DNA of 64,000 bases from Microcebus murinus. Its lineage: Eukaryota; Chordata; Mammalia; Primates; Cheirogaleidae. The DNA lies in the NCBI RefSeq assembly GCF_040939455.1, contig NC_134117.1, positions 28,203,501-28,267,500 on the forward strand, written 5' to 3'. Below the pieces are notes generated by a model that was given only the letters and a program-made list of their open reading frames with translations, was not told the origin of the DNA and did no database searches. This document shows, one piece after another, positions 35,261 through 46,761 of the stretch. Each line of letters begins with the position of its first letter. The first letter of the stretch is position 1. The position numbers and the translations under genes were made by a program.

Positions 35261-37435
35261 CCGGACTACACCCCCCACTCGATTGGTACTCCATCCGAGG
35301 TGACCCTGCCTGCATCTGAGGAAGGGCACCGCTAACAGCCTGAACAATGTGGAGCTGTCCTGATGCTAGTCCTCCGCTATATATAGTTTCTCCCCTGAAA
35401 TGACCTCATGCAGCAGCAAAGGTTTGTGGTGTGGCAAAACTGGCTCTGAGTCCCCAATTCCAGGGGAGGAGAACTGCTGTACAAACTGGGTGGTACGCGG
35501 AAGAGAGAGGAGTCTGCGGGGTGGGGAGGGATGGGGGTGGCAGATGGGAAGCAAGCTTTTGAGACAACTCAGAGGTTCTTTCCCTTGATGCCCTGGGCAG
35601 CAGCAGAGAAGAGTGAAGCTGAGACTCTCGTGAGGTGGGGGATGAAACGGGTCGCAGCCTGGGGTCACAGGCTCCAAGCCTGCCTGCTCACAGATGTCGG
35701 TTTCCTCTTTCCAGACCACTTCATTCATCTGCACCCCTTGGGCAAAACCTAACAGAGGCTCTCTTTGGCCTAAACACCCCATCTACTATTCAACACCTTC
35801 CACAGTCTTGGTATAAACAATCAATTTGATCCTATTGCCTAAAGAAAAGAAAGCAAAGCTAGAAGGATAAACAAATAAGAACAGAGACTTCTCTTCAGAG
35901 TGGAGAAGGGGAAAAAAAAGAACAGAGACTCTCTAGGTGGTGGAAGTACAAAGATTTTCTTCTTTGGGACTTCTAATATCGTACACATTTTTTACATGAA
36001 CACATATGACTTTTACAATAAAGAAAAGCTTACTGGTTGCTTCTCTCCAACCCCTTCCTCAAATCACTAACCCTTATACAAATTGTGCGCACTTACCCCT
36101 AACACCTGCCCCAGCCCAATCCTCTCCCCAGGGAGTAACTTGAGTCCCACCACCCTCAGAGGCCTTCCCTTAATAACTTGAGTCAACAGAGATCTCTCCC
36201 ATGTCAAATCTTTCTATAAGTGTCTACACATTGCCTTTATCTCAACTTGTCTATACTACATGATTTAGCACTTGTCTACATATTGGCTTGTTTGAAATGG
36301 TATCACACCTTTAACTTACTTCCTTTCCCAAGCAGACTGTAAGCCATCATGGATGATAAGACATAAACATATAATATGTGCATGCATGTTTGCAGGTATG
36401 AGGCAGGGTAGAATACTAGAAAGGGCACACGAAATGGAGTCAGATTTCCTGGATCAGATACCAACACCACCTCTAACTGTGCAGGGCAGACCAGTGGCTT
36501 GACCAGTTGGCTAGACTGCTCTGAACCAGTCCCCAAGTTCCTCCAGCTGAATTCCCTAGGAATACCAATTTCCTTCCTCCAAAAGGAAGGGATGGATTCT
36601 GAGCAAGCCTGCCAACCTCACGAGTTCTGAAAAAGAGATCATTTCACCTCCAGAACTGAGACCCCAGACCCAGCCTACAAAAGGGTCCCCATCTATCTCT
36701 ATGCAAACTGGCACAGGACGATGGGCCAGGCACATGAAGAACAGGGCCCTTAGGCTGAAGTCTCTCTTTGGACACTTTCTCTGGGCCACGGCCCTGCCAC
36801 AGCCACAGGCCCAAGACCGGTACTGCCAAAGGTAGTAGGCTGAGCATCTCTGCCCAGGGCTTTAGCAAAGTGCTTGATGGTCAACGATGGACCAGACTTC
36901 CAGGCCCTAGATCTTCCAGGGGACACATGTCACAGCGTTACAGTGCTAGGCTCAGCTTCAAATAGGTGAGTCAGCTGCAGGGCCCCATGTAGCTTTCCTT
37001 TTGCCTACTCCCCTCAAAGACTAGTCTATCCTGTCCCTAGAAAGAGAACAACTGCATATAGCATGTAGGATTTGTATAAAATTCATTCAGGCCTTATAAA
37101 AAGCCATAATAGCAGTAAGATACTGGCCAAATAGGCCTCCCATCTCCTTGGTAGCCACATCTGGATCAGGCCACAGCAGGAATATATTCTCTAGTAATAC
37201 CAATTCCAGGCCCAGATGAGCTCTAGGCTCTGTGCACCTGCTGTGAGAGTGTGGAGGGGAGAAGGGCAAGGAATGGAGGAGTCAGCCTGGGGCATAAACG
37301 CGGCCCTGCAGAACACCGTCCTGGCCCCTCGGAGCTGGGTGTTACGGCTCTGCCACAGGGGCTGGGGAAGGGACGGGGGCAGGTAGAAATGGGAAAAAAT
37401 TAAAAACGAATCACTGAAACTCCAGTATTATTCAG
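35261..37435. other. Intron tract with few recognisable features
   Basis: A sense MIR trace (ATGGAGTCAGATTTCCTGGA, about 36405-36520) and an AT-rich stretch at 36150-36340 that may be old L1 are the only hints. Confidence 0.45.
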
Positions 37436-37439
37436 TCCA

Positions 37440-37770
37440 TCACGCCATGAGATCCCTGAGGACAGGAACTGACTCTGTGCTGTGCTCCCCTCACTTAACA
37501 CGGTGCCTGGTACGAGGTGCGCGCAGCAAAGATTTAGAGGCAGTTTCCCACTGTGGTCAAGGTACAGAGGGGATAACTGCCAGGATTCAGATAGCTGCTC
37601 CTCCACTCTCATGGGCAAGCGTCTTACTCTCCCTGAGCCTCAGTTTCCCCGTCTGTACAGTGGAGGTAATTAGGCCTACATTATAGGGCTGACATGAAAA
37701 CCGAAGACAGTGATGGCAAACATCTAGTAAGGTGCCTACCACACACATGGTAGGAGATTAATAAATGATA
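37440..37770 (+). mobile_element. L2 3' fragment followed by a sense MIR
   Basis: CCTGAGGACAGGAACTGACT with GGTGCCTGGTACGAGG (37440-37530) is L2. CTCCCTGAGCCTCAGTTTCC, CCGTCTGTACAGTGGAGGTA and GGTAGGAGATTAATAAATGA (37540-37770) are MIR. Confidence 0.75.
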
Positions 37771-38174
37771 CTGATTTCAGTGATGATGATTCCTGGAGCT
37801 GCTGGGAAGCTCGGGAAATGAAATGCTCATGCCATGTGACAAGTCTATTTTAGGGGAGCAGAGCGCTTCTGCTAAGTAAAAAATCAATGCCATGTGCAGT
37901 ATCCCATATTACAGAGGACAGTGCGGTCTGTTTCCCAGACACTGGTGGGGGGTGGCGAGAGGCGGAAGGAGGGCCAAATCCATGAAGGTTGTCACAAAGT
38001 GCACTTTCTGGCACAGTCAGGATATGTAGTGCAAGAACTGGCAGAAGTAGACTATTTGCTAGTCATGGGTGCAATGATGTCAGTAAACCAGCTATACCTG
38101 TTTAGGGCCCAGGGAGCCCTTTGTTGAAACTGACAGTGAGGAGGTATTGCATGGAAGGAACCCAAGGCTAAAAA

Positions 38175-38365
38175 CCGAAACAGTGCTCTGGAACCCCAAA
38201 TCTTCCATTTCTCACTGTGTGACTTCCCCCCAATAGTTAATATCACTAACCCTCTCCCCTTAAGTAAGGAAAATCTCTACCTCAGTGCTTATCAGGAGGA
38301 TTAGATGGGAGGAGTGTAAAGTACCCACCACAGTGCCTGCCACACAGTCAGGGGACACAATAGCT
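38175..38365 (+). mobile_element. MIR, sense
   Basis: AACAGTGCTCTGGAACCCCA, TCTCACTGTGTGACTTCC and CACCACAGTGCCTGCCACAC. Confidence 0.8.
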
Positions 38366-38995
38366 ACAGAAAAACAGTGTTGGAATCTAGGCACAAGAGG
38401 TGCTTATCAACTGTGAAAAAGTGGCTCTGATGTGGATGGATGTTTATCACCAGCTTCTTGGAAGTTCACAGAGGGGTGTTTGCAGTTGACAACATTTATC
38501 AGAGAAATGTGCAAAGTTCCAGGAAGGAAGCTCTGGGGACCCAGAGATGTTCTTCCAAGCTGAAGGTGGGCCATAAGCAAGCCTTGACCTACTGGGAAGA
38601 AATGTCTGAATGTTTGGAGATAGCCTAGAAAAGTAGCCACTGGTTGTTGCTGCAATTAGCAGCAAGGGTTGTGAGGTGTGTTGCAAGGGATTTGTTACTA
38701 ACGAGAGTTGATAGTTGATGTTCTCAAGTTTTTGTGAATGATTCATATTTTTTAAAATGAAGCTGGATTCAAGGCTATCTCTATAATAACAACATTGTCT
38801 CTCAACTTGCTTCCGATTTGCGTTCCTGGATGAATGAGTGGAATTACAGGAAGAGCTGACCCAGGGCACACTAAGGAAGTCAGGTTTTACACGTGAACTT
38901 TATTGGCCATGTATCTCAACTTCGGGGAAGAGGAAAGTTGGGAGCAGCTGGCTTAAACACAGTGCTAAACATGGTGAGAATAGTAAAATAATAAT
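38366..38995. other. Intron tract without recognisable features
   Basis: I see nothing identifiable until an (AAT)n stretch near 38985-39003. Confidence 0.5.
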
Positions 38996-38999
38996 AATA

Positions 39000-39205
39000 A
39001 TAACTAATATTTGTTGAGTATTTAGTATGTCCCAGGCCACCACTCTAAAGACTTTACATGCAGTAACTCATTTAATACTCACGACAACCCCATGGAGTAG
39101 GTACTGTTATCTCTGTTTTACAGATAAGGAAAATGAGGCCCAAAAATTCAAAATTACTTGCCCACAGTTACATAGCTAATGAGCTGGAGGAGCTGGGATA
39201 ATGAA
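39000..39205 (-). mobile_element. MIR, antisense
   Basis: CATGCAGTAACTCATTTAAT, GAGTAGGTACTGTTATCTC, TTTTACAGATAAGGAAAATG and TTACTTGCCCACAG. Confidence 0.92.
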
Positions 39206-39307
39206 ATACAGATAGATACTAAATGAATAAAATACTTGTCATAATTACCTGTCATATTAGAAAACTATCTTTTAAATATCCTCTTTGAAAGAAAGACCTC
39301 AGGTTTT

Positions 39308-39638
39308 TTGTTTTTTTTTTTGAGACAGAGTCTCGCTTTGTTGCCCAGGCTAGAGTTAGTGCCGTGGCATCAGCCTAGCTCACAGCAACTCAAACTCCTG
39401 GGCTCAAGCAATCCTACTGCCTCAGCCTCCCGAGTAGCTGGGACTACAGGCATGTGCCACCATGCCCGGCTAATTTTTTTCTGTATATATTAGTTGGCCA
39501 ATTAATTTCTTTCTATTTATAGTAGAGATGGGGTCTCGCTCTTGCTCAGGTTGGTTTCGAACTCCTGAATTCAAACGATCCGCCCGGCTAGGCCTCCCAG
39601 AGAGCTAGGATTACAGGTGTGAGCCACTGCGCCTGGCC
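39308..39638 (-). mobile_element. Alu, strepsirrhine type, antisense, with target-site duplication
   Basis: TGAGACAGAGTCTCGCTTTG, lemur-type middle (TTGGCCAATTAATTTC), end GAGCCACTGCGCCTGGCC. The perfect 14-bp duplication AGACCTCAGGTTTT is at 39294-39307 and 39639-39652. Confidence 0.97.
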
Positions 39639-39859
39639 AGACCTCAGGTTTTGAACATCAAAGGAAATTCATGACTGACCCTTGCTATTACACTCTAACT
39701 CCAGGAGAAGGGTCAGAGAGTGACCAGAATCAGAGAGTGACCAGGTAGGAATAATGGGAGGCTACCATCTGTTCCTCCCAACACATGGGGCTAAACAAGG
39801 GTCAGTAGAATACAACAAAGAAACAATGAGCTTTGCCTTGGTTATTATCATTACCAACC

Positions 39860-39970
39860 CATGGCTATCATTTGCTAAGCTCCACACATTATCACATTCA
39901 ACGCTTGACTGCTTTAAAGGACGCACTCTTGTCCCCATTTTACAGATGCAGAAACTAAGGCTCCTATCTG
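39860..39970 (-). mobile_element. MIR fragment, antisense
   Basis: TTGCTAAGCTCCACACATTA, TTGTCCCCATTTTACAGATG and CAGAAACTAAGGCTCC. Confidence 0.8.
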
Positions 39971-40024
39971 AGGCTTTCTCATCATGGTAAGAAAGCAGTG
40001 GAGCCTCTGCCTCCCTATGGTTGC

Positions 40025-40215
40025 TGCCACTTAGTCAATAATCTTGGGTAGCTTAACATCCTCACCAAGTCTCAGTAACCTCTCGTCCGTAAAATGGGAA
40101 AAATTATTCTTGCTTTGCCCCCAAGCAGGATGGCTGTGGGGATCACATGATATATATATATGTGTATATATATATTACTTGAGAAAGCACTTTGAAAACC
40201 ACAAAATGCTGAGCA
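40025..40215 (+). mobile_element. MIR, sense, with an inner (TA)n microsatellite
   Basis: CAATAATCTTGGGTAGCTTA, CCGTAAAATGGGAAAAATTA and AAAGCACTTTGAAAACC. GATATATATATATGTG and further TA units fill about 40149-40177. Confidence 0.8.
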
Positions 40216-40504
40216 AAGCAAGAGATGGTTAGTCTTTTTAATCACAGAGGGTAACACCTGATTCTGCAAGCACTTTGCTAATGTGACGCTCCATGCCTCT
40301 TTTCCCTTGAGAATAGTTCAAAGTCCGCAGAGTGAGGACATTCTTTTCTTCAAGTCCCTGGCATCTGTGAGTTGGAATGTGGGGGTCCGCTCTGGGAGGA
40401 GGAGGAGGAGGAAACAATAATATTTGCATTTTACTTGTATTTCTCTTTAGGAACACAGTCTTGGCTGAGGTTCCATTGCCTCCAGCACACTCAGCCCTCA
40501 AACA

Positions 40505-40860
40505 TTCAGCACATATTTATTGAGCACCTACTATGTGCCAAGCATGTTCATACAAGATGATACACTCACATGGCTCCTGGGTGGGAGGTGGAGGTCTGGG
40601 GGCCGGGAAATTAAAGGAGAGGGGACAACAACAGGAAGGGAAGGCAGCGGCTACAGTTCCTGGAGTTCTGAAGACTTCACAGCTGACCTCCCAGCTTCTT
40701 TCCAAGGGTGGGGTAGGGTGCCGGACAAGGCTCACAGCACAGTGGAATGAGCCACGAGCACTGGAATTCAAGTCAAAGTCCTTAGTTCTAGCTCTGCCTC
40801 TTCTCAGCATCATAACCAAATCAATTTACTTTCCTGACCATCAGCTTTCCCATAGAAAAA
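40505..40860. mobile_element. L2/MIR antisense 3' fragment, then a sense MIR
   Basis: CATATTTATTGAGCACCTAC with TATGTGCCAAGC (40505-40560) is antisense L2/MIR. GCACTGGAATTCAAGTCAAA then CTAGCTCTGCCTCTTCTCAG (40735-40860) is sense MIR. Confidence 0.65.
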
Positions 40861-40871
40861 ATTTTTTAAGA

Positions 40872-40935
40872 AGCCAGACATGACAGAGTAAGACCTTGTC
40901 TCTAAAAAAAATAAAAACAAAAACCAAAAAACTCA
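40872..40935 (+). mobile_element. Alu 3'-end fragment
   Basis: ACATGACAGAGTAAGACCTT then GTCTCTAAAAAAAATAAAAA is the last ~40 bp of an Alu plus an A-rich tail. Confidence 0.6.
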
Positions 40936-40969
40936 AGTGTTTTATTCTTTCCATTCCAATAAGGATAAG

Positions 40970-41215
40970 TTGTACAGTGGCCAAAAGCCTGGGTTCTGAG
41001 CTCAGACCACCTGGGCTCCAGTCCTGGCTCTGCAGCTTACAAGCTGTGTGGCTTTAGGCAGCAGATGTTCACCTTTCTCAGTTTCTTCATCTGTGCAAAG
41101 GTGATAATAGTATCTACCCATAGGGTGGGTGTGAGGATTAACCCAGATACTGCACATGATGTTCCTGGCACATGGCAAACACCCTGCAAAGGTGAGCTGC
41201 TGCTAATTGCATCTC
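40970..41215 (+). mobile_element. MIR, sense, near full length
   Basis: GGTTCTGAGCTCAGACCACC, CTGGCTCTGCAGCTTACAAG, TTCTTCATCTGTGCAAAGGT, GGTGTGAGGATTAACCCAGA and GGCACATGGCAAACACCC, all in order. Confidence 0.93.
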
Positions 41216-41243
41216 TTTGAGCCCTTAAAAACAACACAACTCT

Positions 41244-41596
41244 GGCCGGGCACGGTGGCTCAGGCTTGTAATCCTAGCACTCTGGGAGGCAGAGGCGGGC
41301 GGATTGCTCGAGGTCAGGAGTTCGAAACCAGCCTGAGCAAGAGCGAGACCCCGTCTCTACCATGAATAGAAAGAAATTAATTGGCCAACTAATATATATA
41401 GAGAAAAAATTAGCCGGGCATGGTGGCACATGCTTGTAGTCCCAGCTAGTTGGGAGGCTGAGGCAGCAGGATTGCTTGAGCCCAGGAGTTTGAGGTTGCT
41501 GTGAGCTAGGCTGACGCCACGGCACTCACTCTAGCCTGGGCAGCAAAGCGAGACTCTGTCTCACAAAAAAACAACAACAACAACAACAACAACAAA
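41244..41596 (+). mobile_element. Alu, strepsirrhine type, sense, with (AAC)n tail
   Basis: GGCCGGGCACGGTGGCTCAG, lemur-type middle (AATTAATTGGCCAACTAATA), and a tail expanded into ACAACAACAACAAC repeats. Confidence 0.96.
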
Positions 41597-42120
41597 ACTC
41601 CAAGTCCAGGGGCTCACCAAGATCCAGGCTGCTTAGTGACTGACTGGCTGCCTTGGCTTGGGCTCTGAGTGAGTGCACCATTCACCCTTTGCCCCTGGTA
41701 CCAGCCTCCCAGAGGACACAGGTACAAACAAGGAGCCATCCCTGGCGCCCAGTCCTCCTACCCTATAACTTGTAGAAGGTGCTCCAGCCCTTTTCCTGAA
41801 AGGTTCCCCTTTCTGAGGGCAATAAGGGACAGGAGTTGAGGGGCTGAGGATAGTCAGAAGTATGGGTGTACACTGTTATCTTCCTTGTGGGTTCAGAAAG
41901 CAGGAAGAGATCTAAGAGAGAGAGAAGCACATGGCCTCGAGTAGCAGACACTCTCACCAAGTTGTCATGTCACCATAACACTTCCTACATTCTCCCTTCT
42001 GAACCACAGTCCCACATATCACATGCGAAAGGGAGCTGAACAGAGGTGGCCCTCTGAACCAGAGTGAGATAGTACTGACATTATTTGGGAGCCAGATGAC
42101 TTATAACAACAATGCTTTGC
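41597..42120. other. Intron tract without recognisable features
   Basis: I see nothing identifiable. Confidence 0.5.
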
Positions 42121-42137
42121 TTAACGGGAATCCACCT

Positions 42138-42201
42138 ATCCATCCATCCATCCATCCATCCATCCATCCATCCATCCATCCATCCATCCATCCATCCATC
42201 C
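42138..42201 (+). repeat. (CCAT)n tetranucleotide microsatellite
   Basis: About 16 uninterrupted CCAT units, ending at CCGTAGTG. Such a long pure array is likely to be length-variable. Confidence 0.95.
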
Positions 42202-42439
42202 GTAGTGCCAACTACTGGCCACACAGTTAGAAACCCAGAAGGAAGCCAAGTGCCGACTGGTCAGAGAGCTATCACACTCTACCTACCCAAGCTCATGTTC
42301 TTCACTCTCTGAAGTACTCCTCAGGCTTCCACTCTGAGCCTATTTACTCTTTCTCTATGCACAATTCTAACAAGCTCAGCAGTCTGTTTTCCCAGGAATT
42401 TTAAGGGGCTGCTGCTATTTGAACCCAGTAGAAGTGACA

Positions 42440-43160
42440 ACTACATGAGAAACCACTGCACATCCATTAGGATGGCTATTATAATAAAACAAACAAACAA
42501 AAACCCACAAAATAAGTGTTGGTGAGGATTAGAGAAATTGGAATCCTTGTGCACTGTTGGTCAGAAAGAGAATGACCATTTGATTCAGCAATTCCATTTC
42601 TGGATATATACAAAAAACTGAAAACAGGGACTCTTAACAGTTATTTAGATCTTCCCATGTTCATGGCAGCATTATTCACACCAGCCAAAATGTGGAAGCA
42701 ATCCAAATGTCCATCCATAGTAGGGCGGATCAACAAAATATGGTGTATATACAATGGAATATTATTCAGTCTTAAAAAGGAAGGAAATTCTGACATGCTA
42801 CAAGATGGATGAACCTTGATAACATTATGCTAAGTGAAATAAGCCAGTCACAAAAGGAGAAACATTGCATGATTCCACTCCGATGAGTGGAATTCATTTG
42901 ACCACCCAGAGTGATCAAATTCATAAAGACAGAAAAGTAGAATGTCAGTTGCCAGGGCTTGGGGGAATGAGGAGTTATTATTTAACAGGTACAGGGTTTA
43001 CACTGGGGAAAATGAAAAAGTTCTGGAGATGGACGGTGGTGATGGTTGCGCAAGAATGTGAATGTACTTATGCTACGGAACTGTACACTTAAAAATGGTT
43101 AAGATGGTAAATTTTATGTTACATATATTTAGCCACAATTAAAAAGAGAAAGAAAAAAAA
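42440..43160 (+). mobile_element. L1M 3' end, sense
   Basis: CATCCATTAGGATGGCTATT, GGCAGCATTATTCACACCAG, CAATGGAATATTATTCAGTC, CTAAGTGAAATAAGCCAGTC and CTGTACACTTAAAAATGGTT run continuously through the end of ORF2 and the 3' UTR of an old L1. It is not coding. Confidence 0.93.
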
Positions 43161-43815
43161 AGTGACCGCTGTCCACCAAGAAAAAGATAGAGCAATGATT
43201 ACAGGTAGAAACATGAACCCCCAAAGCACAGCAGCTTGGGAGCCATTTAGTTTGGGGGCTGCTGTCCTAGAGTCTCGCCAGCCTCGAGGCCTCATGCTAT
43301 TATAAGCACAATAACCGACCAGGCAGGATCAGCTCTTCCCATTCAGAGCCCAGAACAGGATTTAAGAGCCTCTCCCAGCACCAATGTTGCTGCGTGGGAC
43401 CTTGAGGGAAGGCACTCTTGGAATGGGCTCTCCCCAGCAATCTCCTCCCACCCACCACCAGTTCATTCCCCCAACCCCACTATCTTCTTTGAAAGATAAG
43501 GCTTTTGAGAGAAAGACCTTTTGTGGTCTGGACTCCCAGCAAGCAAGTACTTTCTACCTATAGGTATGAACTCAACGACCTTGAGTCCCAAACAGACGGT
43601 TATTTATGCTCTGCATATTTTGCTCAGAAGTGTATCATTCATTTCAGAAAGATTCCCACCCCAAAATAGTTTTTAAACATTTCTTTTACAGTTTTGCTTC
43701 TTAGAAAGAGTAAGTGTCAATGATCTGGTGAGAAAACATCACTGGCTATGGTTTTTGTGTATAAAAATCCTGTAGCTTGGAATAATAGAAACTTTATAAG
43801 TTCATAAACTCTCTT
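43161..43815. other. Intron tract without recognisable features
   Basis: I see nothing identifiable. Confidence 0.5.
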
Positions 43816-43819
43816 TTCA

Positions 43820-44148
43820 GCTGGGCGCGGTGGCTCACACCTGTAATCCTAACACTCTGGGAGGCCGAGGTGGGCGGATCCCTCAATCTCAGGAGTTTGA
43901 GACCAGCCTGAGCAACAGTGAGACCCTGTCTCTACTAAAAATAGAAAGAAATTAATTGGCTAACTAAAAATATATAGAAAAAATTAGCTGGGCATGGTGG
44001 CGTGTGCCTGTAGTCCCAGCTACTCGGGAGGCAGAGACAGGAGGATCGCCTGAGCTCAGAAGTTTGAGGTTGCTGTGAGCTAGGCTGACGCCAGGGCACT
44101 CTATCCCGGGCAACAGAGTGAGACTCTGTCTCTAAATAAATAAATAAA
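43820..44148 (+). mobile_element. Alu, strepsirrhine type, sense, with target-site duplication
   Basis: GCTGGGCGCGGTGGCTCACA, lemur-type middle (AATTAATTGGCTAACTAAAA), (AAAT)n tail. CTCTTTTCA is repeated at 43811-43819 and 44151-44159. Confidence 0.95.
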
Positions 44149-44169
44149 GTCTCTTTTCATCCAGGATCT

Positions 44170-44560
44170 TAACTTGATTCTTACAACCTCTCTGAGAGGT
44201 GAGTAGGGTGGCAATCACCCACTGTACAAGTGGGGAAACTGAGGCTCAAAGAGATCAAGAGGTTTGTCCAAAGTCACACAAACTAGGAAGGTGCAGAGAA
44301 CCAAGGCTTGGTTTCCCACCAATGCCAGATGAAACTCTGGGTTGGGACCTCCTATTCGAGCAGACTGTGCAACCATGAAAGTAATTTTAAAATGGCTGTT
44401 AGCTTGTTTTATCCTCATAACATCTCTTTGAAGTAAACTGAAAAGATTATCTTTTTTTTTTAATAGAGGATCAACTGAGCAAGAAACAAATGACCTGCCC
44501 AAGCTCATCACTCAAGAAAGTGGCAGAGACTAGATGCCCACACCCCACCAACACACTTCA
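44170..44560 (-). mobile_element. Two antisense MIR fragments
   Basis: TACAAGTGGGGAAACTGAGG then CCAAAGTCACACAAACTAGG (44170-44310), and TTATCCTCATAACATCTCTT then GACCTGCCCAAGCTCATCAC (44400-44560). Confidence 0.8.
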
Positions 44561-45220
44561 CTGACCACTTCTCTATAATATCTTGATCTTAGCACACTCA
44601 CAACTTAAAGCAGCCCATGCAGTTTTTATATAGGCTGCACTATATTTCTGTGAACTAGGCAGGGGATAGATATACCTTTGTTCTCTTTCTAATAGCTGGA
44701 TAAGAAAAAAGAGATTAAAGAAATCTTTAGGTTCTTTTTCAGCACTAGAATTCTGTGATTCTAAAAATTCTCCAGCAAGTGGATGGGTCCACAGAACCTG
44801 ATTTCCTGTCTCACAGTCTATTAGGCCACCCCATCCCTGCCCTGCAAGTTAAGGATGACAAACACCACATGCACCTGGGAGAAGAGTCCACTTTGACATA
44901 GATGCACACATAAAATGACAAGCAAGTGCTACTGCCTGGTTAGGACCCTAACAGGGAGCTTCACTCTGCTTCCTTGCTTCAGCCCAGTAGCTCCTAGCAA
45001 GAGGCTCCCAAACCACAGCAAATCATACATATTCCAGGTATCTGAGAACTTACTCAAGCCTAGGGCAAGACAGAAGCCAGTCCCAGGGACAGAACACCAC
45101 TCTGAGGTTGCAGTTTAAGTCCCTAGAATACCTGCCCTAACACCCACCTAAGATGGGAGATTAATCAAGTGTGCTCATTCCTGCTCTTCTATAGACCTCA
45201 CCAACTCTGTTTATACACAC
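44561..45220. other. Intron tract without recognisable features
   Basis: I see nothing identifiable. Confidence 0.5.
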
Positions 45221-45224
45221 TACT

Positions 45225-46120
45225 TTCATCCAATAAATATTTGTGAGCCACCTACTATATATGTCAGGCACTGCTCTTGGTACCGGAGAGGGAGCAAATG
45301 AAAACTTCTCTGACCACATGGAGCAAGAGGAAACAGCCAATGTCAGATGATGACACATACTACGGAGGAAAACAACACAGGAAAGGGAGGTAGATAACGC
45401 TGAGAGCAAGTGGTAGAGGGAAGGGGATCAAATTTAAATAGGATGGGAAAGTTTGACTCCTTAAATTGGAGACTGGGATGAGAAGAGGGAGGGATCAATT
45501 CAGATACCAGGAGTTTGAACAAGGGGAGGAAAGCACAAGATGGCTTAAGAAAGGTGAGTGGGCCAAAGTCAAACGATGTCACATAGGCCAACACAAGAAC
45601 TCTGAATGACATGGGGAGTCACAGGAAGGTTTGTGCAAAGAAGTAACAAAATCTGACTTACGGTTTACAGCATCACTCTGGCTGCTGTGATGAAAACAGT
45701 CTGTCGGGAGACAAGGGAGGAAGCAGGAAGGTCAGTCTAGAGGCCAATGGTAGCTTAGATCAGGGTCAAAGTAATAGAGATGGTGAGAGTCAGGCTGGGG
45801 ACCTATTTAAGGCAAAGTCAACAGTATTTATTGATTAAATGGATGTGGGATATGAGAGAAAGGGAGGAATCAGAGATGACTCCAGAGCTTTGGGGACCTA
45901 AGCAACTAGAAGGATGGAATCACCATGAACTGAGATGAGAGAGACTTTGGGAGGAACAAGGGTGGGAGTGGTGGTTCATTCTGTTTTGGACATGTTAAAG
46001 TGAGAAGCCTTTTAGACATCAGATGTGTTGAGAAGGCTGGAGTTGGGGAAGATGGGCTGAAATTATAAATGTGGGAGTCATACCAGCATATATAATAACA
46101 CTTAATTGTATGTATGATCA
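45225..46120 (-). mobile_element. L2, antisense, long fragment
   Basis: CCAATAAATATTTGTGAGCC, GCATCACTCTGGCTGCTGTG, CAGAGATGACTCCAGAGCTT and TTCTGTTTTGGACATGTTAA follow one another as in long antisense L2 copies. Confidence 0.75.
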
Positions 46121-46134
46121 TGTATAATTTGCAT

Positions 46135-46250
46135 GACTATGTGTTTGTCTGTTTCCCCCCCAAGACTGTAAGCTCCATGGGGCCAAGGACCATGTCTGTT
46201 CAGTCAGCAGGGTGCTTGGCGCTCAGTAAATATTTACTAAGCAAATGAAG
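46135..46250 (+). mobile_element. L2 3' end, sense
   Basis: GACTGTAAGCTCCATGGGGC, AAGGACCATGTCTGTTCAGT and GCGCTCAGTAAATATTTACT. Confidence 0.85.
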
Positions 46251-46690
46251 AAGTTGCCCAATTACTCCCTCAAGAATAGCCACACAGCCCACAAAATGAG
46301 AAGCAGACTGTCTCGCAACCACACTGCCAAGCCCAACCAGCCCAAAACAGGGCCCTCGGTCTGTCCACCCCGAGCTTGAGATTCCAGTACGTAAGTGGAT
46401 ACGCCTGGCACATCACAGAGTCAGATATTTGGGTTTCAGCCCTGCCACATTCTCAAAGGGTGGAGCTGGGCAAGAGACTCCCCTGTTCCACCACCTCCGT
46501 TTCTCCCTGGAGTGGCTGGGGGAGAGGCTGCTCACTCAGTTCACGGGCAGAGATATTTACCTACCTGGGGTATATGTACGGGATGGCAGGAACCCCCCAA
46601 GTATTCTCTGAAGAATGAAAGGACTACCCAACCCCTGAAGGAAAGAACACAGACCTACTGGGGATGCTAAGCATAACAACCAAAAAAAAT
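46251..46690. other. Intron tract without recognisable features
   Basis: I see nothing identifiable apart from short open frames in several phases. Confidence 0.5.
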
Positions 46691-46695
46691 TTTTT

Positions 46696-46761
46696 AGAAG
46701 AGTGACATCCCCAAGTAAACTCATGTGAAAAAAAAAAAAAAAAAAAAAAAGAAGAGTGACA
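46696..46761 (+). mobile_element. Minimal retroinsertion: 20-nt body, poly-A tail, 12-bp target-site duplications
   Basis: AGAAGAGTGACA (46696-46707) is followed by the 20-nt body TCCCCAAGTAAACTCATGTG (46708-46727), then 23 A, then AGAAGAGTGACA again (46750-46761). The first copy is preceded by a T run, giving a TT|AGAA cleavage context close to the L1 endonuclease preference. The 20-nt body is not a family I recognise. Confidence 0.8.

Noticed and set aside
42138..42201. Regularly spaced repeat that might suggest a CRISPR-like array
   Set aside because: It is a simple tetranucleotide microsatellite with no spacers, in a mammalian intron.
46681..46750. Poly-A run as evidence of a processed pseudogene
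   Set aside because: Only 20 nt precede the tail, bounded by target duplications, so there is no gene body. It is described instead as a minimal retroinsertion.
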